This document shows positions 9,101 to 16,139 of a stretch of DNA of 64,000 bases, one piece after another. Source of the stretch: Fimenecus sp963590415 (GTDB lineage Bacteria > Bacillota > Clostridia > Oscillospirales > Acutalibacteraceae). The notes beneath the pieces were generated by a model. That model was given only the letters and a program-made list of their open reading frames with translations. It had not been told where the DNA came from and made no database searches. The DNA lies in contig CAVAPB010000001.1 of assembly GCA_963590415.1 (NCBI GenBank), forward strand, positions 168,620 to 232,619, written 5' to 3'. The position numbers and the translations under genes are program-made. Each line of letters opens with the position of its first letter. Positions within the stretch are counted from its first letter, which is position 1.

Positions 9101-9264
9101 CGGACGAGTATATTACGGATGTAATCACACGCAATGTTGACTTCATCAAGTCGGAGCTTCTTTGCGACAGCCTTACCTTTGCGGACGGCGGCGCAAACGA
9201 GTTCAAGATTGACGACCACATGGTTGCGGTTGACCTTAAAAAGCATAACATTATAGGCAATTAA
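6124..9264 (+). CDS. ileS: Isoleucyl-tRNA synthetase, eukaryote-like (type 2)
   Basis: This enzyme charges tRNA-Ile with isoleucine and edits valine. It has 1046 residues, longer than the roughly 920-940 of the common bacterial form. The class I signatures are PHIGH at residues 55-59 and KMSKH at 593-597, and an editing domain lies between them. The block RYKTMQGYHVERKAGWDTHG and the later ERVGYWCDFEHPYITYTNNY resemble the long, eukaryotic/archaeal-like type 2 enzymes, which in studied species are less sensitive to mupirocin. The start is GTG at 6124 behind AGAAGGTGA. It is a single-gene unit with its own promoter and terminator. The type assignment is from recalled motif patterns and would need a tree. 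Confidence 0.95.
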   Translation: MQKRIERNYDFAKSEQEVIDFWKENDIFKKAVAKNDVNTKNYVFYDGPPTANGKPHIGHVLTRVVKDVIPRYKTMQGYHVERKAGWDTHGLPVELEVEKQIHTNGKADIEAFGVEPFIQKCRESVWTYKDLWEKMSERVGYWCDFEHPYITYTNNYIESVWWGLKELDKKGLIYKGFRVSPYCPRCSTALSSHEVAQGYKNIKTESVFVRFKCKDEENTYFAVWTTTPWTLSSNVALCVNEKFEYSKVKVDGEYYYIATELAGDLFGENYETVEKYKGSDLVGKEYEPIYTFVVGTFKEKAFYVIADDYVSLDAGTGIVHIAPAFGEDDSRVGKANNLPCVKPVDYAGKFTDICGKYAGKLVFDANDEIIKELIDNKVILKVKKIEHSYPHCWRCNSPLIYYAKDSWFIAMSTLRDELVADNRSVNWFPENFKEGRMGNFVSNVIDWAVSRDRYWGTPLPIWVCEECGHKHVVGSVAELVELTGADPDIDLHKPMVDRLTMTCPECGHTMHRTPEVCDCWIDSGSMPYAQHHYPFENQDIFKQQFPADFISEGSDQSRGWFYALQALSTAIFGKSPYKNCIALGLVNDENGIKMSKHIGNVVDPWEVLDEFGSDATRLYFCIANAPWISTSFNKQTLAQFQNRFIGTMWASVYFYSLYSEIDGFDPSKYNIDDCKLRSIDEWVLSRVNSLVKKVTHEFDSYHIFEATRAMESFIDELSNWYIRRNRRRFFNSELTEDKIAAYMTLYTVLDTLTRVVAPVTPFVAETMYQGLVTRYFPDAPESVHLASFPQFRSDWDKPELEQQMEVSYKAVEIGRKLRELVHIRNRQPLSQCIVKIDNGITLKDEELNTIAEELNVDEVLTDFDTQSLICYEIKPQLKTLGPKYGRHLKAIGEYFNVERNTEIINTIKADGVYKTEIDGAEIELTMDDLLVTEKAKEGYIAETNYGVTVILNTMLNDSLIERGSVREFISKVQNLRKSSGFEVTDHIEITASSDEYITDVITRNVDFIKSELLCDSLTFADGGANEFKIDDHMVAVDLKKHNIIGN

Positions 9265-9267
9265 AGA

Positions 9268-9310
9268 CACGCCCCGAACGGAAATTTTTCGTTCGGGGCG
9301 TGAAACTTTT
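9268..9310 (+). terminator. Terminator of ileS
   Basis: A 12-bp GC-rich stem (CACGCCCCGAACG with CGTTCGGGGCGTG) is followed by AAACTTTTTG. Almost the same stem sequence recurs after the surface-protein gene at 12631-12667. Confidence 0.85.
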
Positions 9311-9340
9311 TGTGCTGCCCAATATTGGAACGCACAACCC

Positions 9341-9601
9341 GTAGGGGCGAACTGCGATCGCCCGCTTTTAATGTCAGCAGAATTTGACGGGCGACCGCAG
9401 GTTGCCCCTACAGGTCGTGCATAAAAACAATGCCCTGTCAGCCATAAATTGCGATAAATCAACAACAATTCAACGGCGGGAGCAAGCCCCCCGCCCTACC
9501 CGATATTGAAATGCACAGCGCATAGGGACAGGGCTTGCCCCTGTCCGCAATAATTTATATATAAAAACATTCACGGACAGCCCCAAGGGCTGTCCCTACG
9601 G
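9341..9601. repeat. Cluster of five GTAGGG-type palindromic repeats
   Basis: This gene-free stretch holds five short imperfect palindromes with a GTAGGG (or CCCTAC) end. They lie at 9341-9365 (GTAGGGGCGA...TCGCCCGC), 9389-9412 (same type, reverse), 9474-9500 (GGCGGGAGC...GCCCTAC), 9523-9549 (AGGGACAGGGC...CCTGTCC) and 9573-9601 (GGACAGCCCC...GTCCCTACGG). Each can fold as a 20-28 base hairpin. The same families recur at 12678, 15659-16105 and 19897-20537. They look like short interspersed palindromic repeats with no coding capacity. Confidence 0.8.
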
Positions 9602-9700
9602 TTGTATATAAAATATGCTTTGATTGTGCGTCCGATTTTTGAATTTGTTTGTCTGTGATGGTTTATGACAGAATTGTCTCAAAAAACATATGCTTTTGTA

Positions 9701-9735
9701 TGGGGAGCGTCAATGACGTTTCCCTAGTTTTTTGT
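9701..9735 (+). terminator. Terminator-like hairpin of unknown origin
   Basis: GGGAGCGTC and GACGTTTCCC form an imperfect hairpin followed by TAGTTTTTTG. No plus-strand gene ends nearby, so it may be part of a decayed element or a second barrier between ileS and the regulator. Confidence 0.45.
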
Positions 9736-9740
9736 AAAAT

Positions 9741-9769
9741 AAAAGGCTTCGGTTTTCCGAAGCCTTTTT
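9741..9769. terminator. Bidirectional terminator after the XRE regulator
   Basis: AAAGGCTTCGG and CCGAAGCCTTT pair perfectly around TTTT, with A-rich and T-rich flanks on either side. On the minus strand it ends the regulator gene, which stops at 9779. Confidence 0.85.
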
Positions 9770-9778
9770 GTTATGCAG

Positions 9779-10018
9779 TTATTCAAATAAATCTTCAATC
9801 GGAACATTCAAAGCTTTTGCTATAAGATAAACCTCCTTGTCGGACGCAAGGCGTATCTGTCCTTCAAGCTTGGAATAGCTTGTGGGGTTGATGTCGAGAC
9901 CCATAACCTGAAGCTTTGAAATGAAATCCTTTTGTTTATAACCGTTGTTTTTCCTTAATCTTTCTACATTTTTGCCTATTATATTCACATCGCCGTATTC
10001 CTTTTTGCGTTGCTTCAT
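9779..10018 (-). CDS. Small XRE-family helix-turn-helix regulator
   Basis: This 79-residue protein is almost entirely one HTH_3/XRE DNA-binding domain (about residues 10-75: IGKNVERLRKNNGYKQKDF, then SYSKLEGQIRLASDKEVYLIAKAL and PIEDLF). The ATG at 10018 is preceded on the minus strand by GGAG at a good distance. A longer frame reaching 10150 would run through the operator-like repeats and is unlikely. It is divergent from the surface protein at 10210. The intervening DNA holds a palindrome and two copies of a 15-bp inverted repeat, so it probably controls itself and that gene. The controlled signal is unknown. Confidence 0.85.
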   Translation of the reverse strand: MKQRKKEYGDVNIIGKNVERLRKNNGYKQKDFISKLQVMGLDINPTSYSKLEGQIRLASDKEVYLIAKALNVPIEDLFE

Positions 10019-10035
10019 TATATCAGCTCCAATAC

Positions 10036-10123
10036 AATTCATATATGAATTATATTGCGTATTCATATCCTCAAAATTCCGCAACGGAATTATATTGACA
10101 AAATTCCGAAGCGGAAGTATAAT
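10036..10123 (+). promoter_or_regulatory. Surface-protein promoter with operator-like repeats
   Basis: A perfect promoter is present: TTGACA at 10095-10100, TATAAT at 10118-10123, spacing 17. The spacer holds ATTCCGAAGCGGAAG (10103-10117). A second copy, ATTCCGCAACGGAAT, lies 27 bases upstream at 10076-10090. Both follow ATTCCG-N3-CGGAA(T/G). A 16-bp palindrome AATTCATATATGAATT lies at 10036-10051, closer to the divergent regulator. A repressor bound in the spacer would block RNA polymerase. Binding by the adjacent XRE protein is inference. Confidence 0.8.
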
Positions 10124-10209
10124 AAAATTGTCCCATTGTATAATTATCACAACAAAACAATTTTTATCCGCAGCATCAAAAATTAACGGCGTTGCCGTGG
10201 GAGGTTAAA

Positions 10210-12600
10210 ATGAAAAAGACAAAGAAAATCATCTCGCTACTGTTATCTGTTCTGATGATAATAACGGCTTTGCCACTGACTGCGGTAAATTCCTTTGCCG
10301 AAGCTCCGACAAGCGGTACAACGGGCGATTGCACTTGGTCGCTTGACGGTACGGTTTTAACCGTCACCGGTAACGGTGCGACAGGAGATTTCCGTGGTTT
10401 TTCTAAAGCATGGAAAAAATCAATTACAGAAGTAATTATTGAAGATGGAGTAACAAGCATAGGAGCCGCTACTTTTTATGACTTTGCCTCGATTACAAGC
10501 ATAACAATTCCCGATAAAGTAACGAGTATAGGGCTTTCTGCGTTTTACGGTTGTACTTCGCTTGCAAGTGTAACAATTCCCGATAGCGTAATGAGTATAG
10601 GAAATTATGCATTTTGCGGTTGCACTTCGCTTACAAGCGTAATAATTCCCGACAGCGTAACGATTATAGGTCTTTATGCTTTTCGTGATTGCACATCACT
10701 TACAAGTGTATCGATCCCCTATAGTGTAACAACTATAGGCGAACATGCGTTTATGGGATGCAGTTCACTTGTAAACGCGACTATATCGAACGGGATAACC
10801 GGTATAGGAGATTGTGCTTTTTATGATTGTACATCACTTGCAAATATATCAATCCCCGATAGCGTAATAAGTATAGGCGTAAGTGCATTTTATAATACGG
10901 CGGATTACAACAATGCTTCAAATTGGGAAAACGGAGAATTATATATTGATAATTGCTTGATGGACGCAACAAGCGAAATTACCGATGCAGAAATTAGAGA
11001 GGGAACAAGACTTATAGCCGATTATGTATTCGGCAGCTGCAAATTACTCGAAAGTGTCATCATCCCCGACAGTATAACAAGTATAAGCAATTCTGCATTC
11101 AGATATTGTAAATCACTTACAAGCGTTACCATCCCCGATAGTGTAACGGATATAGGTATTTTTGCGTTTTCCGGTTGTACATCGCTTACAAGCATAATAA
11201 TTCCCGACAGCGTAACAAGTATCGGGAACGGTGCTTTTGAGAATTGCAAATCACTCGAGAGCGTTATTATAGGCGATAGCGTAACAAGTATAGATAATTC
11301 GGCGTTTGAAAGCTGCACATCGCTCAAAAGCGTAACAATCCCGGGCAGCGTGAAAAGTATGGGCTATTATGCGTTCAAAAATTGCACTTCACTTGAAAGC
11401 GTTGTTATCAATAACGGTGTAGCAAACATAGGGGTTTCTGCATTTGACGGCTGTACCTCGCTTACAAGCGTAACCGTCCCCGACAGTGTAACAAGTATAG
11501 GCGATGCGGCGTTCAGAAATTGTACCTCGCTTACAAGCATAATAATTCCCGACAGTGTAACAAACTTAGGCAGTTTTATATTTGAAAATTGCGATAATTT
11601 GAAGATTACAACGCCTTGCAATTCTTGTGCGAGCAAAAGATATGAAAAAACACTGCTTAATTTAGTTCATGACTTTTCAGAAAATTTCACAATAGATAAA
11701 GAGCCCACATGTACAGAAACAGGCTCGGTGTCAAGACATTGTTCCCGCTGCAACGGAATAACAGATGTAACCGAAATTGCGGCACTCAATCACGATTTCT
11801 CAGATGTATTTACAATAGATGAAGAGCCCACATGTACGGAAACAGGTTGGGCATCAAGACATTGCTCCCGTTGCGATGAAATAACGGATATAATTGAAAT
11901 TGAGATGGTAGATCATAATTTCGGAGAGTGGGTAGTAACTCAAGAGCCGACGGTCTCATCTTCCGGCACAAAAACCCGCACATGTTCAATGTGCGGAAAA
12001 GCAGAAACCGAATCAATTCCGAAACTTGTTCCCGATTTTCCGGATGTTTCGGAAAACGAATGGTATTATGAAGCGATTGTCTTTAATGCCGAAAAAGGCT
12101 ATTTTCACGGTTACGCTAACGGATATTTCGGCCCCGGCAACAATATTCAGAGACAGGATTTTGTAGTTGTTCTTTCAAAGATTGCGGGTGCCGACCTTTC
12201 GGCGTATGCAGGACAGAACGGCGGCTTCTCGGATGTTCCGACCAATGATTATTATTCCGCTGCGGTAGCATGGGCTAAAGACAATCACATTCTTTCGGGC
12301 TATGAAAACGGCTTGTTCGGCGTAGGCGACCCGATAACAAGGGAGCAGGCTTGTGTGATTTTCTTTAATTACATTACAGGTTATTGTGATATGGGCGTCG
12401 GCAGTTCAAGTGCACCCGAGGAGATTTGTTCAAGGTACCCCGACGGCGGCGCAGTCAGCGATTGGGCAAGAACAGCTGTTGCTTGGGCGGCAGAAAACCA
12501 CATTGTCGGCGGCAACGGCAGACTTAACCCCGCAGGCAATGCCAACAGAGCAGAAATGGCACAGATTATTATGAATATGTCGCTTAACGGCATACTGTAA
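10210..12600 (+). CDS. BspA-type LRR surface protein with SLH anchors
   Basis: This secreted cell-surface protein has 796 residues. An N-terminal signal peptide (MKKTKKIISLLLSVLMII...) is followed at about residues 75-465 by roughly 16 BspA/LRR_5 repeats of the form SVTIPDSVTSIGxxAFxxC. Next come three copies of a roughly 40-residue cysteine module with HCSRC or CSMC, where CxxC pairs could bind metal. The C terminus has three SLH-like segments (FPDVSENEWYYEAI, FSDVPTNDYYSAAVAWA and the last near VSDWARTAVAWA), which usually bind secondary cell wall polymers. LRR_5 proteins often bind host or microbial partners. The ATG at 10210 follows GGAGG; a TTG at 10192 is less likely. Control by the divergent XRE protein is likely. 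The ligand is unknown. Confidence 0.93.
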   Translation: MKKTKKIISLLLSVLMIITALPLTAVNSFAEAPTSGTTGDCTWSLDGTVLTVTGNGATGDFRGFSKAWKKSITEVIIEDGVTSIGAATFYDFASITSITIPDKVTSIGLSAFYGCTSLASVTIPDSVMSIGNYAFCGCTSLTSVIIPDSVTIIGLYAFRDCTSLTSVSIPYSVTTIGEHAFMGCSSLVNATISNGITGIGDCAFYDCTSLANISIPDSVISIGVSAFYNTADYNNASNWENGELYIDNCLMDATSEITDAEIREGTRLIADYVFGSCKLLESVIIPDSITSISNSAFRYCKSLTSVTIPDSVTDIGIFAFSGCTSLTSIIIPDSVTSIGNGAFENCKSLESVIIGDSVTSIDNSAFESCTSLKSVTIPGSVKSMGYYAFKNCTSLESVVINNGVANIGVSAFDGCTSLTSVTVPDSVTSIGDAAFRNCTSLTSIIIPDSVTNLGSFIFENCDNLKITTPCNSCASKRYEKTLLNLVHDFSENFTIDKEPTCTETGSVSRHCSRCNGITDVTEIAALNHDFSDVFTIDEEPTCTETGWASRHCSRCDEITDIIEIEMVDHNFGEWVVTQEPTVSSSGTKTRTCSMCGKAETESIPKLVPDFPDVSENEWYYEAIVFNAEKGYFHGYANGYFGPGNNIQRQDFVVVLSKIAGADLSAYAGQNGGFSDVPTNDYYSAAVAWAKDNHILSGYENGLFGVGDPITREQACVIFFNYITGYCDMGVGSSSAPEEICSRYPDGGAVSDWARTAVAWAAENHIVGGNGRLNPAGNANRAEMAQIIMNMSLNGIL

Positions 12601-12630
12601 TTTGTAACAAATTAGCACATTAAACAAACC

Positions 12631-12667
12631 CGCCCCGAACGGTAAACCCGTTCGGGGCGTGAAATTT
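12631..12667. terminator. Convergent terminator between the surface protein and tatD
   Basis: CGCCCCGAACGG and CCGTTCGGGGCG pair perfectly around a 5-base loop. T-rich sequence follows in both directions (GAAATTT on plus, GTTTGTTT on minus). It serves the two convergent genes. Confidence 0.85.
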
Positions 12668-12677
12668 ATGTGTATCC

Positions 12678-12704
12678 GTAGGAACAGAGGTTACCCCTGT
12701 CCGC
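12678..12704. repeat. Single GTAGG-type palindromic repeat
   Basis: GTAGGAACAGAGGTTACCCCTGTCC is a diverged copy of the GTAGGGACAGGGC palindrome family seen elsewhere in the window. Confidence 0.6.
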
Positions 12705-12718
12705 GTTGTGCGTTGATT

Positions 12719-13486
12719 TTATTTGATATTGAATAATTCCCTTGCGTTTTTGTCGGTTGCGTCAAGTAAAGCTTGAACATCGGTGTTTCGCACCTCTGCG
12801 ATTTTCTGTGCGGTATATGGGATTAAAAGCGAGGTGCAGCGCTTGCCTCTGAATGGTACTGGCGACATATACGGTGCGTCCGTTTCGAGCACAAGCCTGT
12901 CCTCGGGTACGATTTTTGCAACTTCAACGGGCTTTACGGCATTTTTGAAGGTTACCGCTCCGCCGAGTCCGATATACATACCCAGCTTTAGAATCTCTTT
13001 TGCCGTCTCGACACTTCCCGTAAAGCAATGCAAAACACCTTTCGGCTTTAGCTCTTTGAGAATATTAAGCGTGTCCTCGTGTGCCTCTCTGTCGTGAACG
13101 ATAACGGGCAAATCGAGCTCGTTGGCAAGCCTTATCTGCTCACGGAATATCTTTATCTGCAAGTCCCTTGTCTCTTTTTCATAGTGATAATCAAGTCCGA
13201 TTTCGCCTATTGCAACGACTTTTTTATCCTGTGCGAGCGCTTTAATTGCTTCAAGATAATTATCGGTCAAATCCTCGGTGTTGAGGCCGTGGTAGCCGAC
13301 AGCCGCATAGATAAACCCGTATTTATGTGCGAGCTCAATGTTTCTTTTTGAGCTTTCCTCATTTACGCCGCAGGAGACAACGCCGTTTATTCCGCTGTCG
13401 GGAAAAGCGGACAAAAGCCCTTCAAGGTCATCCTGAAAGGCTTCGTCATCATAGTGTGCGTGTGTGTCAAAAATATTTCTGTACAT
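12719..13486 (-). CDS. tatD: TatD-family metal-dependent deoxyribonuclease
   Basis: TatD proteins are TIM-barrel metal hydrolases with nuclease activity on DNA ends, linked to DNA repair or quality control. The 255-residue length is standard. The metal-binding HxH appears at the start (DTHAHYDDEAF), and other conserved parts are AIGEIGLDYHY and LVIVHDREA-like and LETDAPYMSP segments. Its start codon overlaps the stop of metG (TAATG at 13484-13488), so the two are translationally coupled. The metG-tatD order is common in Firmicutes. Confidence 0.95.
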   Translation of the reverse strand: MYRNIFDTHAHYDDEAFQDDLEGLLSAFPDSGINGVVSCGVNEESSKRNIELAHKYGFIYAAVGYHGLNTEDLTDNYLEAIKALAQDKKVVAIGEIGLDYHYEKETRDLQIKIFREQIRLANELDLPVIVHDREAHEDTLNILKELKPKGVLHCFTGSVETAKEILKLGMYIGLGGAVTFKNAVKPVEVAKIVPEDRLVLETDAPYMSPVPFRGKRCTSLLIPYTAQKIAEVRNTDVQALLDATDKNARELFNIK

Positions 13487-15435
13487 TATCTTATCTTTGA
13501 GCCGTTGGGAACGGACGGGTCAATGAAAACGACCTTTACATCGTCCTCGCCTGCGTCCGCAGCAAGAATCATGCCCTGACTTTCGACTCCGCAAAGCATA
13601 GCCGATTTAAGGTTTGAAACGACAATTACTTTTTTGCCGACAAGGTCGTCGGGAGAATACCACTTGGCAATTCCGCTTGCAACAGTTCTGTCCGTTCCAC
13701 TTCCGTCGTCAAGAGTGAGCTTGAGAAGCTTCTTCGCTCTCTTTACAGGTTCGCAAGCCGTAACCTCTGCGACTTTCAGCTCAACCTTTGCGAAATCCTC
13801 AATTCCTATCTTCGCAACGCCTTTTATTTCCTCAATAGTCTGTTTTTCCGCTTTCTGCTGTTCCTCTTGCTTTGCAACAAGCTCCGCAATAAGCTTTTCC
13901 GCGTCTATTCTTGAGAAAAGGACTTTAGGCTCTCCGACTGCTTCGCCGACTTTAAGTCCGCCGAAGGTAAGAAGTGAGTCATAGTCCGTAACATCCGTGT
14001 TGAGCTGAGCAAGGATTTCCTTTGAGGTGTCGGGCATATAGGGCTTTAACAGAATTGCAAGGTAACGGATACCCTCAAGTAGATTGTAAAGCACTGCGCC
14101 GAGCCTTGCTTTTTTGCTTTCGTCCTTTGCAAGAGCCCACGGCATGGTTTCGTCGATATATTTGTTAAGGCGCCTTGCGAGAGTGAGAATACACTCAATG
14201 CTGTCGGCAATTTTGTACTCATTGAAGCATTTGTCAACATCCGAAAGGGTCTTGACAGCAAGGGACTTAATTTCCTCATCAAGCGGCTCTGCGGTATCGT
14301 TCGGCTGAATTACGCCGCCGAAATACTTTTTCTGCATTGCAATCGTACGGTTTACAAGGTTGCCTATGGTGTTGGCAAGATCCGAATTGTAGCGCTCGAT
14401 AAGCGTTTCATAGGTTATTGAACCGTCCGAAGCGTGGGGCATCTCGGAAAGAAGATAATATCTTACCGCATCAACGCCGAATACCTTGATTAAATCCTCC
14501 GCATAGATAACATTTCCCTTTGACTTTGACATCTTGTCCTCGCCGAACAGAAGCCACGGATGGCCGTAAACCTGCTTCGGCAGGGGCTCGCCGAGAGCCA
14601 TAAGCATAATCGGCCAGTATATGGTATGGAATCTTACAATGTCCTTACCTATGATATGAACATCGGCAGGCCAGTACTTTTTGTACTGCTCGGAGCTGCC
14701 GTCGGGGTCATAGCCGAGAGCCGTGATATAGTTTGAAAGTGCGTCTATCCAAACATATATAACATGCTTGTCGTCAAATGTGACAGGTATACCCCATTTG
14801 AAAGAGGTTCTTGAAACGCACAAATCCTGAAGTCCGGGACGGATAAAGTTATTGAGCATTTCGTTCTTTCTCGATTCGGGATAAATAAAATTCTCGTTTG
14901 ATTCGATATATTCTTCAAGCTGCTTCTGATATTTTGAAAGCTTGAGGAAATAAGCCTCCTCCTTTGCTTTCTTGACCTCTCTGTGGCAGTCGGGGCAGCA
15001 GCCGTTTTCGTCAAGCTGACTTTCCGTCCAGAAGCTCTCACACGGTGTGCAGTACATTCCCTCGTACTCGCTCTTGTAGATGTCGCCCTGATCATAAAGC
15101 TTTTTGAAAATTTTCTGAACCGCTTTTTCGTGATAGTCGTCGGTGGTTCTGATGAATTTATCGTAGGTCGTGTTGAGGCTGTCGCAGATTTCACGGATTT
15201 CGCCCGCTACCGTATCGACATACTGTTTGGGAGTAACTCCCGCCTCTTTCGCATATTCTTCAATCTTCTGTCCGTGCTCGTCGGTACCTGTCAGGAAGAA
15301 CACATCGTAGCCGAGCATTCGTTTGTACCTCGCAATGGCGTCGGTCAAAACGATTTCGTAAGAATTGCCGATATGCGGCTTTCTTGATGTGTAGGCGATT
15401 GCGGTTGTGATATAAAACTTTCCTTTATCGCTCAT
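13486..15435 (-). CDS. metG: Methionyl-tRNA synthetase with C-terminal tRNA-binding domain
   Basis: This enzyme attaches methionine to initiator and elongator tRNA-Met. It has 649 residues. The class I signatures are the HIGN form in KPHIGNSYE near residue 20 and KMSKS in GEDKMSKSKGN around residue 300. A cysteine-rich knuckle (CTPC...CCPDC) near residues 127-146 should bind zinc. The last 105 residues or so form a Trbp111-like OB domain (IEDFAKVELKVAEV...) that aids tRNA binding and dimerisation. AAGGAAG precedes the ATG. It has its own promoter and leads the metG-tatD operon. I see no T-box in the short leader. Confidence 0.97.
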   Translation of the reverse strand: MSDKGKFYITTAIAYTSRKPHIGNSYEIVLTDAIARYKRMLGYDVFFLTGTDEHGQKIEEYAKEAGVTPKQYVDTVAGEIREICDSLNTTYDKFIRTTDDYHEKAVQKIFKKLYDQGDIYKSEYEGMYCTPCESFWTESQLDENGCCPDCHREVKKAKEEAYFLKLSKYQKQLEEYIESNENFIYPESRKNEMLNNFIRPGLQDLCVSRTSFKWGIPVTFDDKHVIYVWIDALSNYITALGYDPDGSSEQYKKYWPADVHIIGKDIVRFHTIYWPIMLMALGEPLPKQVYGHPWLLFGEDKMSKSKGNVIYAEDLIKVFGVDAVRYYLLSEMPHASDGSITYETLIERYNSDLANTIGNLVNRTIAMQKKYFGGVIQPNDTAEPLDEEIKSLAVKTLSDVDKCFNEYKIADSIECILTLARRLNKYIDETMPWALAKDESKKARLGAVLYNLLEGIRYLAILLKPYMPDTSKEILAQLNTDVTDYDSLLTFGGLKVGEAVGEPKVLFSRIDAEKLIAELVAKQEEQQKAEKQTIEEIKGVAKIGIEDFAKVELKVAEVTACEPVKRAKKLLKLTLDDGSGTDRTVASGIAKWYSPDDLVGKKVIVVSNLKSAMLCGVESQGMILAADAGEDDVKVVFIDPSVPNGSKIR

Positions 15436-15474
15436 TTTATTACTTCCTTTCTTAAAAATTTTTGTAACTTATAT

Positions 15475-15503
15475 ATTTTACCATTCTTTTCGGAATATAT
15501 CAA
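15475..15503 (-). promoter_or_regulatory. Promoter of metG-tatD
   Basis: On the minus strand TTGATA (15498-15503) and TAAAAT (15475-15480) are 17 bases apart, and about 35 bases separate the expected start site from the metG ATG. Confidence 0.7.
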
Positions 15504-15599
15504 CAGTTTAATTGCTTTATTGCAGGGCAGGGGATATAAAATTTCCAAAGACGCCAGTTTTTATTATACAACTTTTACTTTTTCACTGTTCACTATTAC

Positions 15600-16105
15600 A
15601 TATTACCTTGCACGCAAGGGCGCTACCCCCAGCCTATCAATACGGCATTGCACGACCCGTAGGGACAGCCCTTGTGGCTGTCCGCCAAATTCAGCACCAA
15701 TTAAAGCGGGCGAACACAGTTTGCCCCTACGGTATAATGCAAATTGCAATTTGATTGTTGCGGTCGATTTTGTGCGGCGCTCCAAGCCGCATTAACAAAC
15801 ATAGGCTCCCTCTGACGAGGGAGCTGTCATTTTTCTTTTGAAAAATGACTGAGGGAGAGATAACGAAAATTTGATATTTACTGCCTCTCTCCTTCCGTCA
15901 CGCCTGCGGCGTGCCACCTTCCTCGTCAGAGGAAGGCTTGGTTCTGCGAATATTTTAATGTGATAAAAGCCATAGGAACAGGGTTCGCCCCTGTCCGTAA
16001 ATCCGCAATTTTTCATTCTTCATTTTTCACTCGCCCGCAGGGCGAACTGTGTTCGGCGGTCAATTTCATATTTAACAAAAAAGGGCGAACAGCGTTCGCC
16101 CTCAC
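15600..16105. repeat. Dispersed palindromic repeats between metG and the EamA gene
   Basis: This gene-free region holds GTAGGG-type palindromes at 15659-15685, 15706-15732 and 15972-15997, and a GGGCGAAC repeat near 16030. A longer unit at about 15762-15900 contains TTTGTGCGGCGCTCCAAGCC, a CTCCCTCTGACGAGGGAG hairpin, a TCATTTTTCTTTTGAAAAATGA palindrome and GACTGAGGGAGAGATA. The longer unit recurs at about 20255-20395 with changes in the middle, so it is an interspersed repeat. Similar GGCTCCCTC...GACTGAGGGAG repeats are common in Ruminococcaceae genomes as far as I recall. No transposase is present. Confidence 0.75.
16077..16101 (-). terminator. Terminator of the EamA transporter gene
   Basis: On the minus strand GGGCGAAC and GTTCGCCC form an 8-bp stem around GCT, followed by TTTTTTG. 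It lies about 40 bases past the stop codon. Confidence 0.8.
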
Positions 16106-16139
16106 GATATTATGCGATATTTAATTATAATGAAATCCT

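Noticed and set aside
9341..9601. CRISPR array
   Set aside because: The repeats are palindromes of different core sequence and irregular spacing, with no constant spacer length and no cas genes.
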